Assembly (NCBI GenBank): GCA_002270565.1
Contig: NQMI01000103.1
Span: 1 to 64,000, forward strand
Direction: 5' to 3'
DNA: 64,000 nt
Origin: Stenocarpella maydis
Taxonomy: Eukaryota; Ascomycota; Sordariomycetes; Diaporthales; Diaporthaceae
Every line of letters begins with the position of its first letter. The stretch's first letter is position 1. This document shows, in pieces, positions 21,051-33,500 of this stretch. The notes beneath the pieces were generated by a model, which was not told where the DNA came from, did no database searches, and was given only the letters and a program-made list of their open reading frames with translations. Made by a program: the position numbers and the translations under genes.

Positions 21051-23001
21051 ATGGGGACGCCGTTGGTCAAGTTGCTCGTGCTCCTTAGCCTGGTACAATT
21101 AGGTTTCACTCAGGCATCAGTCCTGGCCGGCGTGCCGAGCTGTGCAGTATGTTGACTCCTTCTCTTCTCATGGCGTCTCGTCTGACGTTGCGCAGCTGTC
21201 CTGTCTCTTGGAGATGGTCACAAGTCCGGCATCGCCATGCCCCATCACCAACCAGACATGCATCTTCTACATATGTGAGAGCAGCACCATCCAGGCCAAC
21301 GTTTCGTCATGTCTCTTCGCCAGCTGCACCGTGAAAGAGGCTCTTACGACACTTAACATGAGCTCAACGACGTGTGGTGCACCCGTTCGAGATCAGCGCC
21401 ATATCATTAACGGCATCTCGTATTCGCTTCTAGCGCTCTCCTTTCTTGCGGTCGCCGTTCGTTTCTACGTCAGGAGTTCCATGGGTGATACCAGTAGCGT
21501 CGACGCAGACGACTGGATCATACTAACGACGCTCATCTTCGGGGTCCCCTCCACGCTGCTGGTAACCTTGGGGGCGGGCGGTCACGGGCTCGGCCGTGAC
21601 ATATGGACTTTGTCATTCGACGACATCACGCTGTTTGCGGAGTACTTTTACGTCCTGCAGGTTCTCTATGGCGTGGGTTTGTCGACGGTGAAGCTGTCGG
21701 TATTGTTTTTTTTACCTCCGAGTCTTCCCGGCCCGGCCTGTCCGCAGAGTACTCTGGGGGACAATTGTGCTTACACTGCTGTACATGGTCACCTTTTTAT
21801 TCATTTACGCTTTTGAATGTACGCCCGTTCCGTTTTTTTGGGAATCTTGGGACGGCGAGCATCACGGGAAATGTTTGAACTTAAACGCGATTTCTTGGGT
21901 CCAGTAAGTACATCTGTCTTCGGAGGGGTCTGCGATTAATGAAAGCTGCCAGAGCTTGAGGTCTACATGATTGTTGTACTGATAAAAACTGCTGACTCTG
22001 TGATTAACAGGGCTGCTGGCAGTGTCGCTCTCGACATCTGGATGCTGGCGATTCCTCTTTCGCAGCTTCCAGCACTCAAGATGCACTGGAAGAAGAAGGC
22101 CGGCGTTGGCTTGATGTTTTTCGTGGGCACATTCGTGACTGTCGTTAGCATGCTGCGTCTCCAGTCGCTTATGCAATACGCGTCCTCTACGAATGCCAGT
22201 TGGGGCAACACCTCGGTTGCGATCTGGTCGACCATCGAGCTGAACGTGGGCATAATATGTACAAGTCTACCAACCATCAGGCTCCTGGCGCTCAGATTAT
22301 GGCCGGTCCTGAATAGTTCAACAATTCGAAGCAAATTTGAGTTCAGCCGGGGTCGACACAGGCGAAGCAGATATCCGAGGAGATCTACCGATCTCAGCAT
22401 CATCCGGGAGGGGACCCTGAGGATGAATAGCCTGAAAGTTGCACATGTGGGAGTGGATGCCTTCCAGATGCCCCCTAGCCTGAGGGTTTCCGATGCCAGG
22501 CCTCAACCCTCTATGCTGGAGACCACTCATCTTGGCCTCACGCGAAGCAAATCAGAGGCGCACTCGGTTTCCACCTTTATTAGCCGGCACAAAATGCAGA
22601 AACCCTTGAGCAGTGTGCCGACCAGGAGCGCAAGCACGGCGAGTCTACAATTCCTGCAAGATATTTCGGACAGACCAACGGCCAGCGGGGCCGTAGACCG
22701 CAGGCCTAACAACACGTTGATGGTGGAGGATAGCGTTACAGTGAGGTCTGGCAGGACCGGGAACAGCACGATTGGCAGGCTTGTGGGAACAAATGCGACC
22801 ATGGAGAGTCCAACGGACCACGCCATGCCTTTATCATATCCCGGCTGGCAACCGAACGAGCCCGAAAATGTGCCATTGCCCCGTGGTTGGCCACCAGAGC
22901 AAAGGCAGACCATGTTCCCCATTGGTGATGTTACGTCTAGTTCTTCCGATCTTGGGGATTTAGAAGGAGGTGACCGGCCGGTAAAATATTCCAGCTATTA
23001 A
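21051..23001 (+). CDS. Pth11-like receptor with CFEM domain, one frame break
   Basis: Exons 21051-21146, 21196-21903 and 22011-23001 would give 597 residues if one base in a T8 run (21706-21713) is discounted. With eight T, exon 2 runs into a premature stop; the next frame carries the expected [12 protein letters not shown] helix. Order: signal peptide ([19 protein letters not shown]), CFEM domain with eight Cys beginning VPSCALSC, then seven membrane segments of the fungal rhodopsin-like (Pth11) type. These start at [19 protein letters not shown], include [18 protein letters not shown], and end near [14 protein letters not shown] Ser/Arg-rich cytosolic tail of about 220 residues follows. Family members are plasma-membrane G-protein-coupled receptors; Magnaporthe Pth11 senses surface cues. 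The frame break may be a real null allele or an assembly error. Coding sequence on both sides is intact. Confidence 0.85.
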
Positions 23002-23459
23002 AAATGGCAAGCAACATGTTCGCGAGTGGCAAAGTCGAAGATCCGGCATTGCGTCGACATCGTGCCAGCCGGGCTAACAGAAATGTAGGAGACACGGAAG
23101 AAAATGAAATTGCCATTGGTATTGACTCATGTTCTCCTCTAGGCATAGACTTTCCAACAGCCCGCGACTGCCTCACAAGCCACAGTTTGCCGCCGCCAGG
23201 GGATTGACGCGTGGTTGAGCTCTCCCAGCTGACTGATGGATGCACAGGTGGCTGGACGCACTTTCCCTGACCATACCACTCCCCAGCAGTCTTGTGTTTA
23301 CGTTCGACCATAGATGAGTCTATGAGGTCGAGATTCTTCGAACAACAAAGCTCATCAAAAGGGTTGTATTTTACATTACGTGCTGCGCTACTCTCACTTT
23401 GATTGGACTGCTTGACACGAAACAAACCAAGCAATACCAGAATCTTGATATCCATCAAA
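23002..23459. other. Intergenic
   Basis: This holds the 3' flank of the receptor gene and the 5' flank of the F-box-like gene. No additional gene is seen. Confidence 0.5.
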
Positions 23460-24245
23460 ATGTCTTCATCGGCTGCGAAATTAGTTGTCGAATCAGCAGA
23501 GGCATCATCTTTAACATCCACTACGACACAAGCAGAGGCACTGGAAGGGGCATCGGCTGAAAAGTCCGCAGAGAAAGACAAAGCTCCTACCTTTCTAACC
23601 TTACCGACGGAGATGCGGCTCATGATATATGACTTTCTCTTTTCAGGCATCACAAGAGGCACTACCGGTCACAATGATTCCGCCTGGTGGGACGGACTCT
23701 TCGTCGAGTACCACTTCTGCGACAAGACATACGAGATGACAAACGACGACCGCAGGTGGCGAGCAGGCAGACGGCGGACATTCCTAACATCGATCTTGCT
23801 CACATGCAAAAAAGTTTTCAACGAGACACAACCCATCTTGTTCAAGCGTACAATCTTCGTTGTGTCCCTCAGGCCGAATGCCAATCCACTAGAACTTCCC
23901 CCATACTTCAAGTACCAGGTCGCTAACGCAAGAAAGCTCGAGCTGAGTATTACAACATCATTCCCCTGCCTGCAAACTTTGGACGGCGAGCTTCATTTAT
24001 TGAGACGCCGAAGACAGACCTGGTCAGGTCCTGCGGCCTCTGACGTGAGCTTTGATACAATCCTCAGCCGTCTTGACGCACTGCTTTCTGCTTTAGAGCA
24101 TTGCCAGTCCCTGGAGCATCTCGACATCCTCATCGAGAATGTCGACAAAAGAACAAATTCGTGTGGTATCCGCAAAATAATGGACCGTATTGATGCGAAA
24201 ATAAAGGTTGGGAGGAAATGTGTTGTCCGGCTACGTATGGACTAG
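23460..24245 (+). CDS. F-box-like protein of fungal type
   Basis: A single exon of 261 codons starts at ATG 23460 (ATCAAAATGTCTTCA). The first 40 residues are Ser/Ala/Glu-rich. They are followed by FLTLPTEMRLMIYDFLF (about residues 45-61), the LPxEhRxxIYxxhh pattern that opens many short fungal F-box-like proteins. After it come the usual TFLTSILLTCKKVFNET helix and a beta/alpha region. Real F-box proteins recruit substrates to SCF ubiquitin ligase through Skp1; many fungal members are expanded, lineage-specific and of unknown target. The length matches the short class. No signal peptide or membrane helix. Single-exon structure and isolation fit an accessory gene. Confidence 0.75.
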   Translation: MSSSAAKLVVESAEASSLTSTTTQAEALEGASAEKSAEKDKAPTFLTLPTEMRLMIYDFLFSGITRGTTGHNDSAWWDGLFVEYHFCDKTYEMTNDDRRWRAGRRRTFLTSILLTCKKVFNETQPILFKRTIFVVSLRPNANPLELPPYFKYQVANARKLELSITTSFPCLQTLDGELHLLRRRRQTWSGPAASDVSFDTILSRLDALLSALEHCQSLEHLDILIENVDKRTNSCGIRKIMDRIDAKIKVGRKCVVRLRMD

Positions 24246-24397
24246 GGAGCAGTATCTCTGGTCAGCCATCCACAGATTTGCAGGTTTCTACATGAAATGC
24301 AGTAGTGAGTGTCCCGAAATTGAAATCTACAATAGCAAAGTCCTAATATTCTGTTCTGTCTAGCCAACCTGTACCTCAAAACAGTATCCTCAGTACC

Positions 24398-24718
24398 ATG
24401 CCCGATCCCGATCGTCCCCACTGGCAACAGTTGAAGTTGCGGAGCATCACAACATCGCAGTGGCTTGACGAACCCCTACCCAAGGGCTTTAAGGTCTGTC
24501 ACATGGGTTATCTACTTCACCGGAACACAGCTCGCACCCTCAGAATAGAGTTACTCTTACACGCGACTGGGGTCGCCGGCATTGAGCCCAGTGAGCTTCC
24601 TCTGGATGGCCTTCAAAGTGGGCGACATCGAGAGGTTATCCTCGAAAAGTTCAAGCTATGGTGCTTTCTTATGATACCACCCTCGGACACTAACCAAAAT
24701 CCGAGCAATGACCCGTGA
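24398..24718 (+). CDS. Hypothetical small protein
   Basis: A 106-codon frame starts at ATG 24398 (CAGTACCATGCCC). It contains WLDEPLPKGFKVCHMGYLLH and no membrane segment. It lies 152 bp downstream of the F-box-like gene on the same strand, after a stretch with GTGAGT and TCTAG that could be an intron, so it might be a downstream exon of that gene or a chance ORF. Confidence 0.25.
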   Translation: MPDPDRPHWQQLKLRSITTSQWLDEPLPKGFKVCHMGYLLHRNTARTLRIELLLHATGVAGIEPSELPLDGLQSGRHREVILEKFKLWCFLMIPPSDTNQNPSNDP

Positions 24719-25118
24719 TTACCTCCTTCAAATTTAGTCGGTAGCCTTGACCTCAAACCCAGCTGCTCTGGTTTGTGCGTGCATCGCTGACAAAAGTAAC
24801 AGAAGATACAGTGCACGGGATGAGATACTCAGGCCGGGTCGACCTCCCTGTTTCTGCAGCGATATGGAGAACTTTCTAGTATGGGGAATTTTTCAACGTC
24901 ATCGGACTATTGGGAACACGAATAATAGGCCCTGAAGTGCAAAGCTGCATGCGCAGGTTGCTTTCAGGCTTTGAGGCTTGGGAAAGCAATTTCGGTTGAT
25001 GCAAGGATGGTGGTGTTACCAAGCAGGCTTCACTGGGCTAACACCACTTATATGGTCGTCGGGTGGTATTGATACTGCAAGCGTTTGATTGACCAGCGAT
25101 TTCTTTTCGGAATGGATA

Positions 25119-25975
25119 ACATCGTGACCCCGGATTCCGGCCCCCCCCTGATTCCGGCCACCCTGCACACAGTGTATTCACACCAAAACACACCCACTTT
25201 TTAATAGCTCATATTAAATCCAAATGGAATCGGACAACTCTAACCCTAGGCTTAAAATATAATATTTTAAATTAATCTTTCTATAATAATATTCAAATAA
25301 TATTTTATATAATATAAATTGTTTTACATGTTTCTAAATATAAAGTTTATAAAATATTAAGATTTATATACATAATATTGAGATTTTTTAATAGATATTA
25401 TTTCTTTTAATACTAATAAATTTATTAAAAACTTGAATCCCTAAAAAGAATAATATATAATATAAATATAGAATAATATTAATTTAAAAGTTATTTATAA
25501 ATACTAAATTTCCTTAAGGTTATATAAATACTTTTAAATTTTCCTTAGAAAGAGTTTATATAGGAAAACTTAAGTTTTAAAATATATTATTAAATAATTT
25601 CTTGTTAGAGAGAATTCTTTAATGTATTTATAATAAATATATTAAAATAAATATTATGAAAGAAACTAAAATTCTCTTTAATGCTTTAAAAAAGATATTC
25701 TTAAACAAGCAACTTATATTAAATATTAATATTCCTATAGAAAATATTAAGAATCCTTAAGACTTTATAGAAGGTATATTTAAAAATTCTCTTATACTTA
25801 GAAATATTATAAAATAAATCTTTTCCTTATATTATAAGTAAAATAGTATATATATATTAAAGGTTAGGGGTTTTAAGTATTTTATTTAGATTTATTAGAG
25901 CTTGTTGAAATGTTTGAGTTTGTGTGGGAAAGGCGGCCGGAATGGGGGCCTGGCCGGAATCCTGGCTGACGATGT
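25119..25975. mobile_element. TA-flanked inverted-repeat DNA element, RIP-degraded
   Basis: Both ends begin ACATCGT and are flanked by TA (25117-25118 and 25976-25977). The ends continue as an imperfect inverted repeat of roughly 45-50 bp containing GGATTCCGGCC and ATTCCGGCC on each side. TA target duplication with inverted termini points to the Tc1/mariner/pogo (Fot1-like) superfamily. The 700-base core is extremely AT-rich with stops in every frame, consistent with RIP. At 857 bp it is shorter than an autonomous fungal element, so it is a deleted or non-autonomous copy. No transposase can be read beyond a possible short start (MESDNSNPRLK) near 25224. Confidence 0.75.
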
Positions 25976-25977
25976 TA

Positions 25978-26803
25978 CAGGTAGCTTCGACAAGCATAAT
26001 TGGATACTATCCTTGAGTATGTTGCAAGTCCGTTGTTACAGTGTCATGGTCTAAATTTGCTCAATCTTCTTGAGTCCTCAAAAAAAACGCTCATCTCCAA
26101 TTTCAGGAACAACAGGACTGTGGTTGAATATTCATCGGACACAGCGGGTTTGCCTGATATATGCCACTGGAACAATCGCATAAGCTCCAGTTGACTATAT
26201 CAGCTATAGCCCGAGCAACGCCAATCACCCCAGGATGAATAGAGCGAGCTTGACGTGCTAATTGACACATCACTCTTCGATGCTCCCGCCCAAATTATGG
26301 CGTCACAATCTTCAATTGCCCCAGTCTACTTGGGCAGTAGCCCATGAGAGACTGTACACGCAGCTCTATATTTGTAACTACCACGAGAAGTGGGACGACC
26401 TGTTCAGCGTAGAGGAGTATTGAGTTTTCGATGACATTCTGAGCCGGCCATTGAGTTTTTGGGGAAGATACTAACAATTATTCGAGGCTGCGCATAGAAA
26501 GAGATGTCATAATCCAGGCTTCAGCACCGAAGCTTTAGGAGCGTCTGTGGCTATTTGTCGCTAGGAGCCTCAGCCCCCGCCTTAAGCCACTTGAGGTCGA
26601 GAGATCCGATAAGTCTGTGTTCGGCATATTTAGAAGTTAAGTAGCATAATGATATCCACAATCAACCTCGCGTTCCCACTAGGCATCTTGTTCGCGTCCG
26701 CATGCTTAGTGATACTCCCAAACAGCCTAACTAGCAGTATCCAAATCTGTCAAGTGATACGTATGCTTACCATTACTGACTCTCCCGCTTCCTAAATGAT
26801 CGC
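25978..26803. other. Intergenic
   Basis: Ordinary composition resumes after the element. No gene is supported. Confidence 0.5.
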
Positions 26804-27541
26804 CTAAGCATACTGCTGTTTCTGTCGGGACGGTGGCTCATCATGCGAAATCTTTCTATCGCTTTGAGCTGGTGACTTCTTCGACCTGTTGAGGCACTGT
26901 GACAAGAATGAAAGGCCCATCCACCCGAGCCAAACGATGGCCGCAAAGACGCCATAGACAATCATGTACGTCCGGCTCAACCCTGCAAGCTCCATCCCGA
27001 AGCCCCCGTTGATAGCGCCGAGCGTAATCATCGGGATGCCCCACCAGATGTGGACATACGATACTAGAGTCCGGCGGCCAATCTTCCTGAACTGCAGGTG
27101 GTGCAGTAGCCCCGTGAGCGGCTGGATGGCGATGCCGCAGCAGGCGACGAGTCCGATGCGCGCGTGGTGGCTCTCCAGGTACTCGTTGCCGTAGGCCATC
27201 CAGATGCCCATCCCCATGACGGCGAGGGCGATGCACCAGGTGAAGATCTGCCACGCGGCGTGCAGCCAGACTTTGAAGCGGCCCGGTAAGACGCGGATGA
27301 GGATGGCGCCCATTGGGAAGAAGAGCGCGAATGCGAGGCAGCCTAGGACGCCGTGGGCGGTTTGGACGTGGGACTCGAGGCGCGCTGCCTCGAGGGCGTC
27401 CTCGCGGGCGTCCCAGTAGTCCTCAAATGCATCTTCGTCATCGTAGTCGTCGTGTTTGGCAAGGGCCAGAGACGCTGGGGGCCGGCGGTTTAGCTTGCTG
27501 TGCACAGTTGGGTGCCCAGTGGGGACTGTGTCGTAGCTTAC
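26804..27541 (-). CDS. Cytochrome b561-domain membrane protein, 5' end missing
   Basis: The minus-strand frame opens just after an acceptor-like GGCCTAG at 27542 and ends at the stop at 26804, 245 residues with no in-frame ATG before the first membrane helix. The start must therefore lie in an upstream exon that I cannot find. An acidic linker (DDYDDEDAFEDYWD) is followed by five membrane segments typical of eukaryotic b561. They carry His in AHGVLGCLAF, LHAAWQIF, HHARIGLV, LLHHLQF and VSYVHIWWG, the residues expected to bind two hemes. Family members move electrons across membranes and in fungi are often fused to a DOMON heme domain; no DOMON sequence is recognisable within the next several kilobases. 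The C-terminus is a short polar tail. The gene is either truncated or has a distant or unusual first exon. Confidence 0.7.
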   Translation of the reverse strand, partial: VSYDTVPTGHPTVHSKLNRRPPASLALAKHDDYDDEDAFEDYWDAREDALEAARLESHVQTAHGVLGCLAFALFFPMGAILIRVLPGRFKVWLHAAWQIFTWCIALAVMGMGIWMAYGNEYLESHHARIGLVACCGIAIQPLTGLLHHLQFRKIGRRTLVSYVHIWWGIPMITLGAINGGFGMELAGLSRTYMIVYGVFAAIVWLGWMGLSFLSQCLNRSKKSPAQSDRKISHDEPPSRQKQQYA

Positions 27542-30500
27542 CTAGGCCCATAGTCATGATTCTACTTTGGAAGTTCATGTTGATGGTCGCCGTCTGTTTG
27601 GTAGGAGATATCAAAGAAAACTGGATTGCCTGGTCCGTGACAAAGATCAGACGGCAAGCAATATGGGAAAGGATCTTGCATTTATCTAAGGTGGTCCACA
27701 GTACAGGACATTAAAACTGTTTCTAGTGTCGTTATAGCCAAGTGTCTCATGTCTTCGTGGCTTAGCCAAGTATGTCAATTCCGTATTCCATTGGACCTTC
27801 ATCTGCAGGCAAGGTTTCTCCGCAACGAAACGAGCTGGATTGGAATTCTTAGAAAGGAACATTCAAGCTGAGGTCTCCTGACACTGGCCGTAGGCACGGC
27901 CAGCGCAGCGCATTTAGGCTTCCGGCGGCCAGCTTCGCCCTGCTTGGGCCAGCTTGGCCGGGGCACGAACGTGGTGGACCAAGCCTGGCGCCAAACAAAC
28001 ATCCCGGCGTCCGCGTCATCGTGGCCCGGGTGCATGATGCCGCCCAGCCATCTGCCAGGCCGACTTGGATGCCTACCGGGCTATAATCTCGATCATAGGC
28101 AGGTCTGTGCCGTGGAATGTGGCCTGACACTTGCTGCTAGCGTAGCGATGCGAGCCAACGGCCATACGTCGCGGTGTTCACACCAAGCTTGTTTAATTAC
28201 TCGTCGCAGGCTTGGTCGTCGAACCTGGACACTGCCATATCCGGAGCCACGTGTTGCGCCGATGATTTGAAAAGCTACCGATAACATCATAAGTTAAAAT
28301 CTATGATAGACAGTAGGGCTGATAGACTATTGCATCTTGGAGTTGGTTTGTTTATTTTTGGTCTCGCCAACTTGCTATGCGGTGTTACGCCGTCATTCAC
28401 GACCTATTAGATACATGTTTAGTAGTTTCTGACAACACCCAACTTGGAACTCGCGGGAGAACATTCAGAGATGAAACGCGGCATCTGAGGCCCGGCAACG
28501 GAAATAAAATAATGCGTATCCAACGGTCCAGTCGAGCATGTCAACATTTAGAAGATGAGAATAAGCCTGAGCCGCAGGCGCGCGGGGAGGGTTGAGCCCA
28601 GGACCCTCCCTAAAACGTTCTCACCGCACGAGAAATGCCCGACTGGGCCATAGGGATTACAATTTCAGGCAAACCCTGTATTGGCTTTGGTGGTACGGCC
28701 TAATACGTTAGCCCTCGCTCTCATGTCCAGGTCTGCTTTGTGGCTGGTACCAGTTTAGCCAGTTTATTAGTGCGTCCCATAACGGCTATAGAGAGCCTAT
28801 TTTTATCACTCTTAACAGACTCGCGGCTGAAAGTGGACGGGCTGTGCTGACCCCATTTTCCTGTCACTTGAAGGAGCACTACTAGCAGTTCATCAACCCA
28901 ATCGAGAACAGAGCACTGTTTTTCAGATTGGAAGTCGCCATGGTACAATGCAAAATCCCAGTCATGGAGCCTGTAACATACCACATAAAACACGCTATCT
29001 CATCCCAGCATGAGTCTTTTACTAGAGACTCGTTTCTGGATCTATCAAGGATTAATTACAAGAGCTCCCAGCCCACCCACATGAAGTATCCACTACGAGT
29101 CGATAGATTCTGTTTCCGGCACGTCCCACGTATTCCGGATGAGCGCGCAATCGCCTCTGACGGCAATCCAAGGACTTGCGCCTGTTTTTGTGATATAATA
29201 AACGATTGGGCCCTCGACGAGGCATGAATCCAATCCGGGTAAATTAAGTGGCTTTGTTGATAACGGCACCTTGGCCTCAAGCTAGGAGGTGAAGGCCCGG
29301 CCCGGAGAATAAATGAACACGCCCTCGAAGGAACTTGACTGACAGCATGGCTATATCGGGATATATTATTCACACACCAACTAAGTCTTGGGTGTTGGGC
29401 TTGCCTTATCAATCTCAACCCCCACCACGTTCCTCTTCAATTGAGATCGTCGCCGTCGCTGATCTCGCGAAGACTTCTTACAGGTTCTCGACCGTGTCCG
29501 TGTTGCGAAATGAAAGGGAAAGGATGATATGACTAGACTACAAAGGGATTGAAACGATAATGGAGACCAATAAATGTACCGCCGGGCATTTTCAGCGGTC
29601 GAGTTGACTCGCTGGTTACCATTTCCAGGGCCGAGATCCCGCAGAGCCGTGGCAGACACGATCTCAGTTCAGTCATGATGGTTGGCAGAGATCCACAACG
29701 TCAACTACCTGGGTAGTGCCCCCCAGCCCCATTGAAGCTACATTTTTACCCCGTCTTGACATTAACCAGGACAAGGCCTGGGTTCCGAGGTTATTGTCGG
29801 CGGCACAGATCGATCGAACTCCCTTCGTTATGGTAAAATAGACATTCGCAACATCTCAACTTTCTTCACCAGATTATCTACTTTCTGTTGTGCCCCCGAT
29901 TCTTTTTTTTTTTGAGATGTGATGTGTCAGTATTACGGAACACCTTGGCTAATATGATCGTCGGCCACCTCGGAGCAGTCGTGGTTTTAGTTGGCAAGTG
30001 CAGTAGGTGCTAGGAGAGGCTATCGTCGCTCGAATCTAAGATTCAGGACGGGACGATACAGCACAGGGACCCGTAACCACCCGTGATGAATCAACTGTGC
30101 AAGCCTTTTGCTACCCTGGGATTGGCTTGCGATCTCATGACTAGACAATTGCGGATGATCTGTCACTTCCCACTGCCGGTTTCACGTTGACGTATTTGGG
30201 AAGTTTTTTGGTGCCAAGTATCTGCAGTATGCACTTGTCAATATATAGTATAATTACATACAAGGGCTCGTCGGCTCGGGTGCCTATGAGCCTTAAAGAA
30301 TGAAACCTAAGGCCTGGCCTGTCAGGATAACCACATGATCTGCATGCTATACCCTGCGGTCAGTTGTTAGACGGGATCTCCCCGAACGTAGCTCCAATCT
30401 CCAACGCCCCCAAAACGCAATCAGAATCATGACCTCCCATCATCCCACGGGATCCCGCATGCGTATTGTTAGATGAGCATGTTTGTGCACCTCTCCCTCT

Positions 30501-33500
30501 GCAATATACAGCTCGGAGCCTACGATCCCCAGTCTTGGTGTGTTGCACAGCGCTCCCGGGCTCGCCCTAATCCGCGGCAATCTGTCTGCCTGGGCGTTTT
30601 CAGACCCGGGGAGAACAAGTGGACTGTGCGCAGCAACAAGAGAGCAACGATTTCCATTTCGGTACGGCAGTGCGCAGTGCGGCTGAAACATCTCGAAAGA
30701 TCGGTTGCCCAGGGCTGCAGGGGTGAGGCCGGCAGTCGGTTGTCCCCCCCCTCCTTTTTTTGTTTTTTCTTGCGTGATCTTCCTCGCCGCGTGTGTCAGT
30801 ATTGGATCACCATTGCGATTTTGGGATGGACGCTGTACCTTTTCTGCCCTTCTTTACTTCGGCTCGGGCAGAGGGTGGGTTTGCGGAGCCGGGATGACTC
30901 CCAAGTCTTTTGGATGTCACGCAGCGAAGAAGAAAGTAACTAGACCTTGCAAAGTATTCAACGAGACCCCTGGCTGAGGTTAGGGGTTCGAGGCAGTATC
31001 GTGACGAGTGCCGACGGCTACGGACATTACACAGAGGTCAAGACGGCGCGCACGAAATGACAGTACGGAGGATTTACAGCGCGATGATACCTCAAGAGTT
31101 TGGCGAAGCTTGCTACACAACCGGTTGTCGAGTCAACTTATTAATCGTACGACTCGAAACGACAACGACAGCCAGCCACTATGGGTAGTTCGGAGAGTCG
31201 GGGATGAAAGTTAACCGGCAGCCAGGCCGTCAGCCACCAGCAAGAGATATTCCCCGATGCACATGAAATGCTCCTTGTCACATTTCTTGGATGGGTCGCA
31301 TCAGACGGACTTGAATAAAAACGAACCTGGGGGCGGGGGCCATTTGCTATGGCACAGCTCGCCCTCGTGCCTTCATTTCCGCAGTTGTTTTGCAGGCTGT
31401 GAAACGCAGACTCATTGCAGCTGAGCCCACTCGCGGCCCCGGGGGCCGTGGGGGCGTGAGAGTAGGATAGGACGACAATTTATTTAACCCGGGTCATATT
31501 GGCTGTCGTCTGATGTTCTGGACCCGTTCATCCCCGGCGGCTGTGCGCTTCCAACAAGTCTGTTTCCCGGATGGGAGATCCACCTAGGCATTGCAACTGT
31601 GTGCCTCGCGGTGGGTGCTATAATAGCTCCCGTGGTGTGGCACGTCCTATTTGGGAATGCTGCGCTGCCGCGGTAAAGGTCGGATGAAGTGGAGGAAAGG
31701 CCAGCTTCCCGAGGATAAAGAGGAAGTGGGCTCAATTGTTGTCCTCAGTGGTGGTCAGCAGGCAGGTGAAGACCCGAAATAGGCATGCAATGAAAATGCC
31801 ATATACAGCAGAGAGGTCATTGGTTGATACCATGTCGTCTCACGTATAGTGACCCAACGAGGGGGTCACGTCGCCCATAAGAGACCCCTGCCGGGCGAAC
31901 TTAGCTTTATCAATCTCAGACCTTAGCCCTGCGGCACTAACTTATTAAGGGCCCAGCATGTTCATGTTGGGGAGACTGACCCCGGACCTCAATAGTGGAA
32001 GTGGGTGCGGATTAATTGACAAAGTTCCCGCACCGCCCGGGGTTCAACAGTCGTGAGGCCGGCATTGAGCAACTGACACCGAGGCCTGGCAGCAAAAGAA
32101 ACCTGGTTTGATATTCTCTGCCAGATATCCCCGGCGCCAAACTCGCGTTGAACTACCTACCTTGGCCTGCCCTACAGCAGCACCCATGCTGGGTCGTGCC
32201 TGGCCTGGTCTATATAGTAAGGGGTTCGTCAACTATGATGTGATGATGCCTGGTGGTGGGCCCCAATACCTGGCCAGACAAGTGGTGAGTTCATGCGCGG
32301 CAGCGGTTTAGAGTTGCGGGAATGTGGTTAACCGGCACTTGGTACGCTCCCAGCACCAGTTTCCATTCGTGCAATTTCAACCTGTCGCGAGTTGATGCGT
32401 ATGAGGGCCGAACATGTTGGAACACGTTCGTGAGTTGTCCACGGGCCCATACCCAGGCCATAGCCTGCCATGCCCATACGAGACAGAGCTCACTCTTAAC
32501 TGAGCGCTGGTTCGTGTGATGCCAGCCATGGCAAGATTGTGTTTCCAAGTCCGACATGCCGCACCTCTTCGTCTTGTGATCGCCCTCCTGCGTGACATTA
32601 TATCCCCATCGCATCGCATCACACCAAAGATCTAGATCTACCCACCCTTGTCCCCCGCCCCGGGATACCTAGTGGCGCATGCGTACGTGCATACAACACG
32701 TACGCACTCTTTGAGTCTCTCCCGGTCTCGTCGGCAACCCCAAGGGCCGTTCCACCCACTTGATTATACCCGTCCAAGGCCGCGCAGCATCTATCACTTA
32801 GCGAGCGAGCCTAGGCAACGACTGGCACCTTGCGACAGGCTCCACGGGCCAGGCTGCATGGCAGTAGGATCTGGACGATAGCAAGCACCCCACCAGCGTT
32901 CCGCCCTTCCTCTACACTACCTCCTCTCGGAAGTTTTCTGATGAATGGCAACATATGCGCATTAGAAGGGGGGTAGCGTTCTCGGCCCCGCTTGGCACGC
33001 ACACCCATCCGTCCGCTTTTGGTCCACAAAACATAGTTCGTCTAGTATTTTGTGGCTGCTGTCTGCCCGTCCCTGACTGAGTGATTGCCAGGCTGGTCGA
33101 CCTGCCACCAGCTAGGCTGACTGACCGGACTGCCTGGCAACCTTGCTTGACAGTCGTCCCACGGGTACGTGCCGTCCGGGACGCATGCGAATCACTTGCA
33201 CACCACCCAGTCTTGTTTCATCCCTCCATCCCCCTTCTGGTACTCTCGCCGGTCGATCACGGTGCTCATCTGCGAAACCGCGTGGTGGTCGATATATGCC
33301 ATCCGCCCTGCTGCTCTTGCCAGTACGAACGCGGATGAAAGAAGCGAGGGAGGGAAACGAAAGAAACACACACACGCACACACATCATCTCACAACCACA
33401 TCTGCCACACACTCAGCAACAGCCGTCTCTTTCTGGAAAGAACCGAGGTTGACCACGATCACTACCGGCCGGCGAGGGGTGGTATAGCGATACCACCCAC

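Noticed and set aside
30473..30943. 156-codon plus-strand ORF
   Set aside because: Arg/Ser-rich composition without motifs, spans C and T homopolymers, and overlaps comparable ORFs in other frames.
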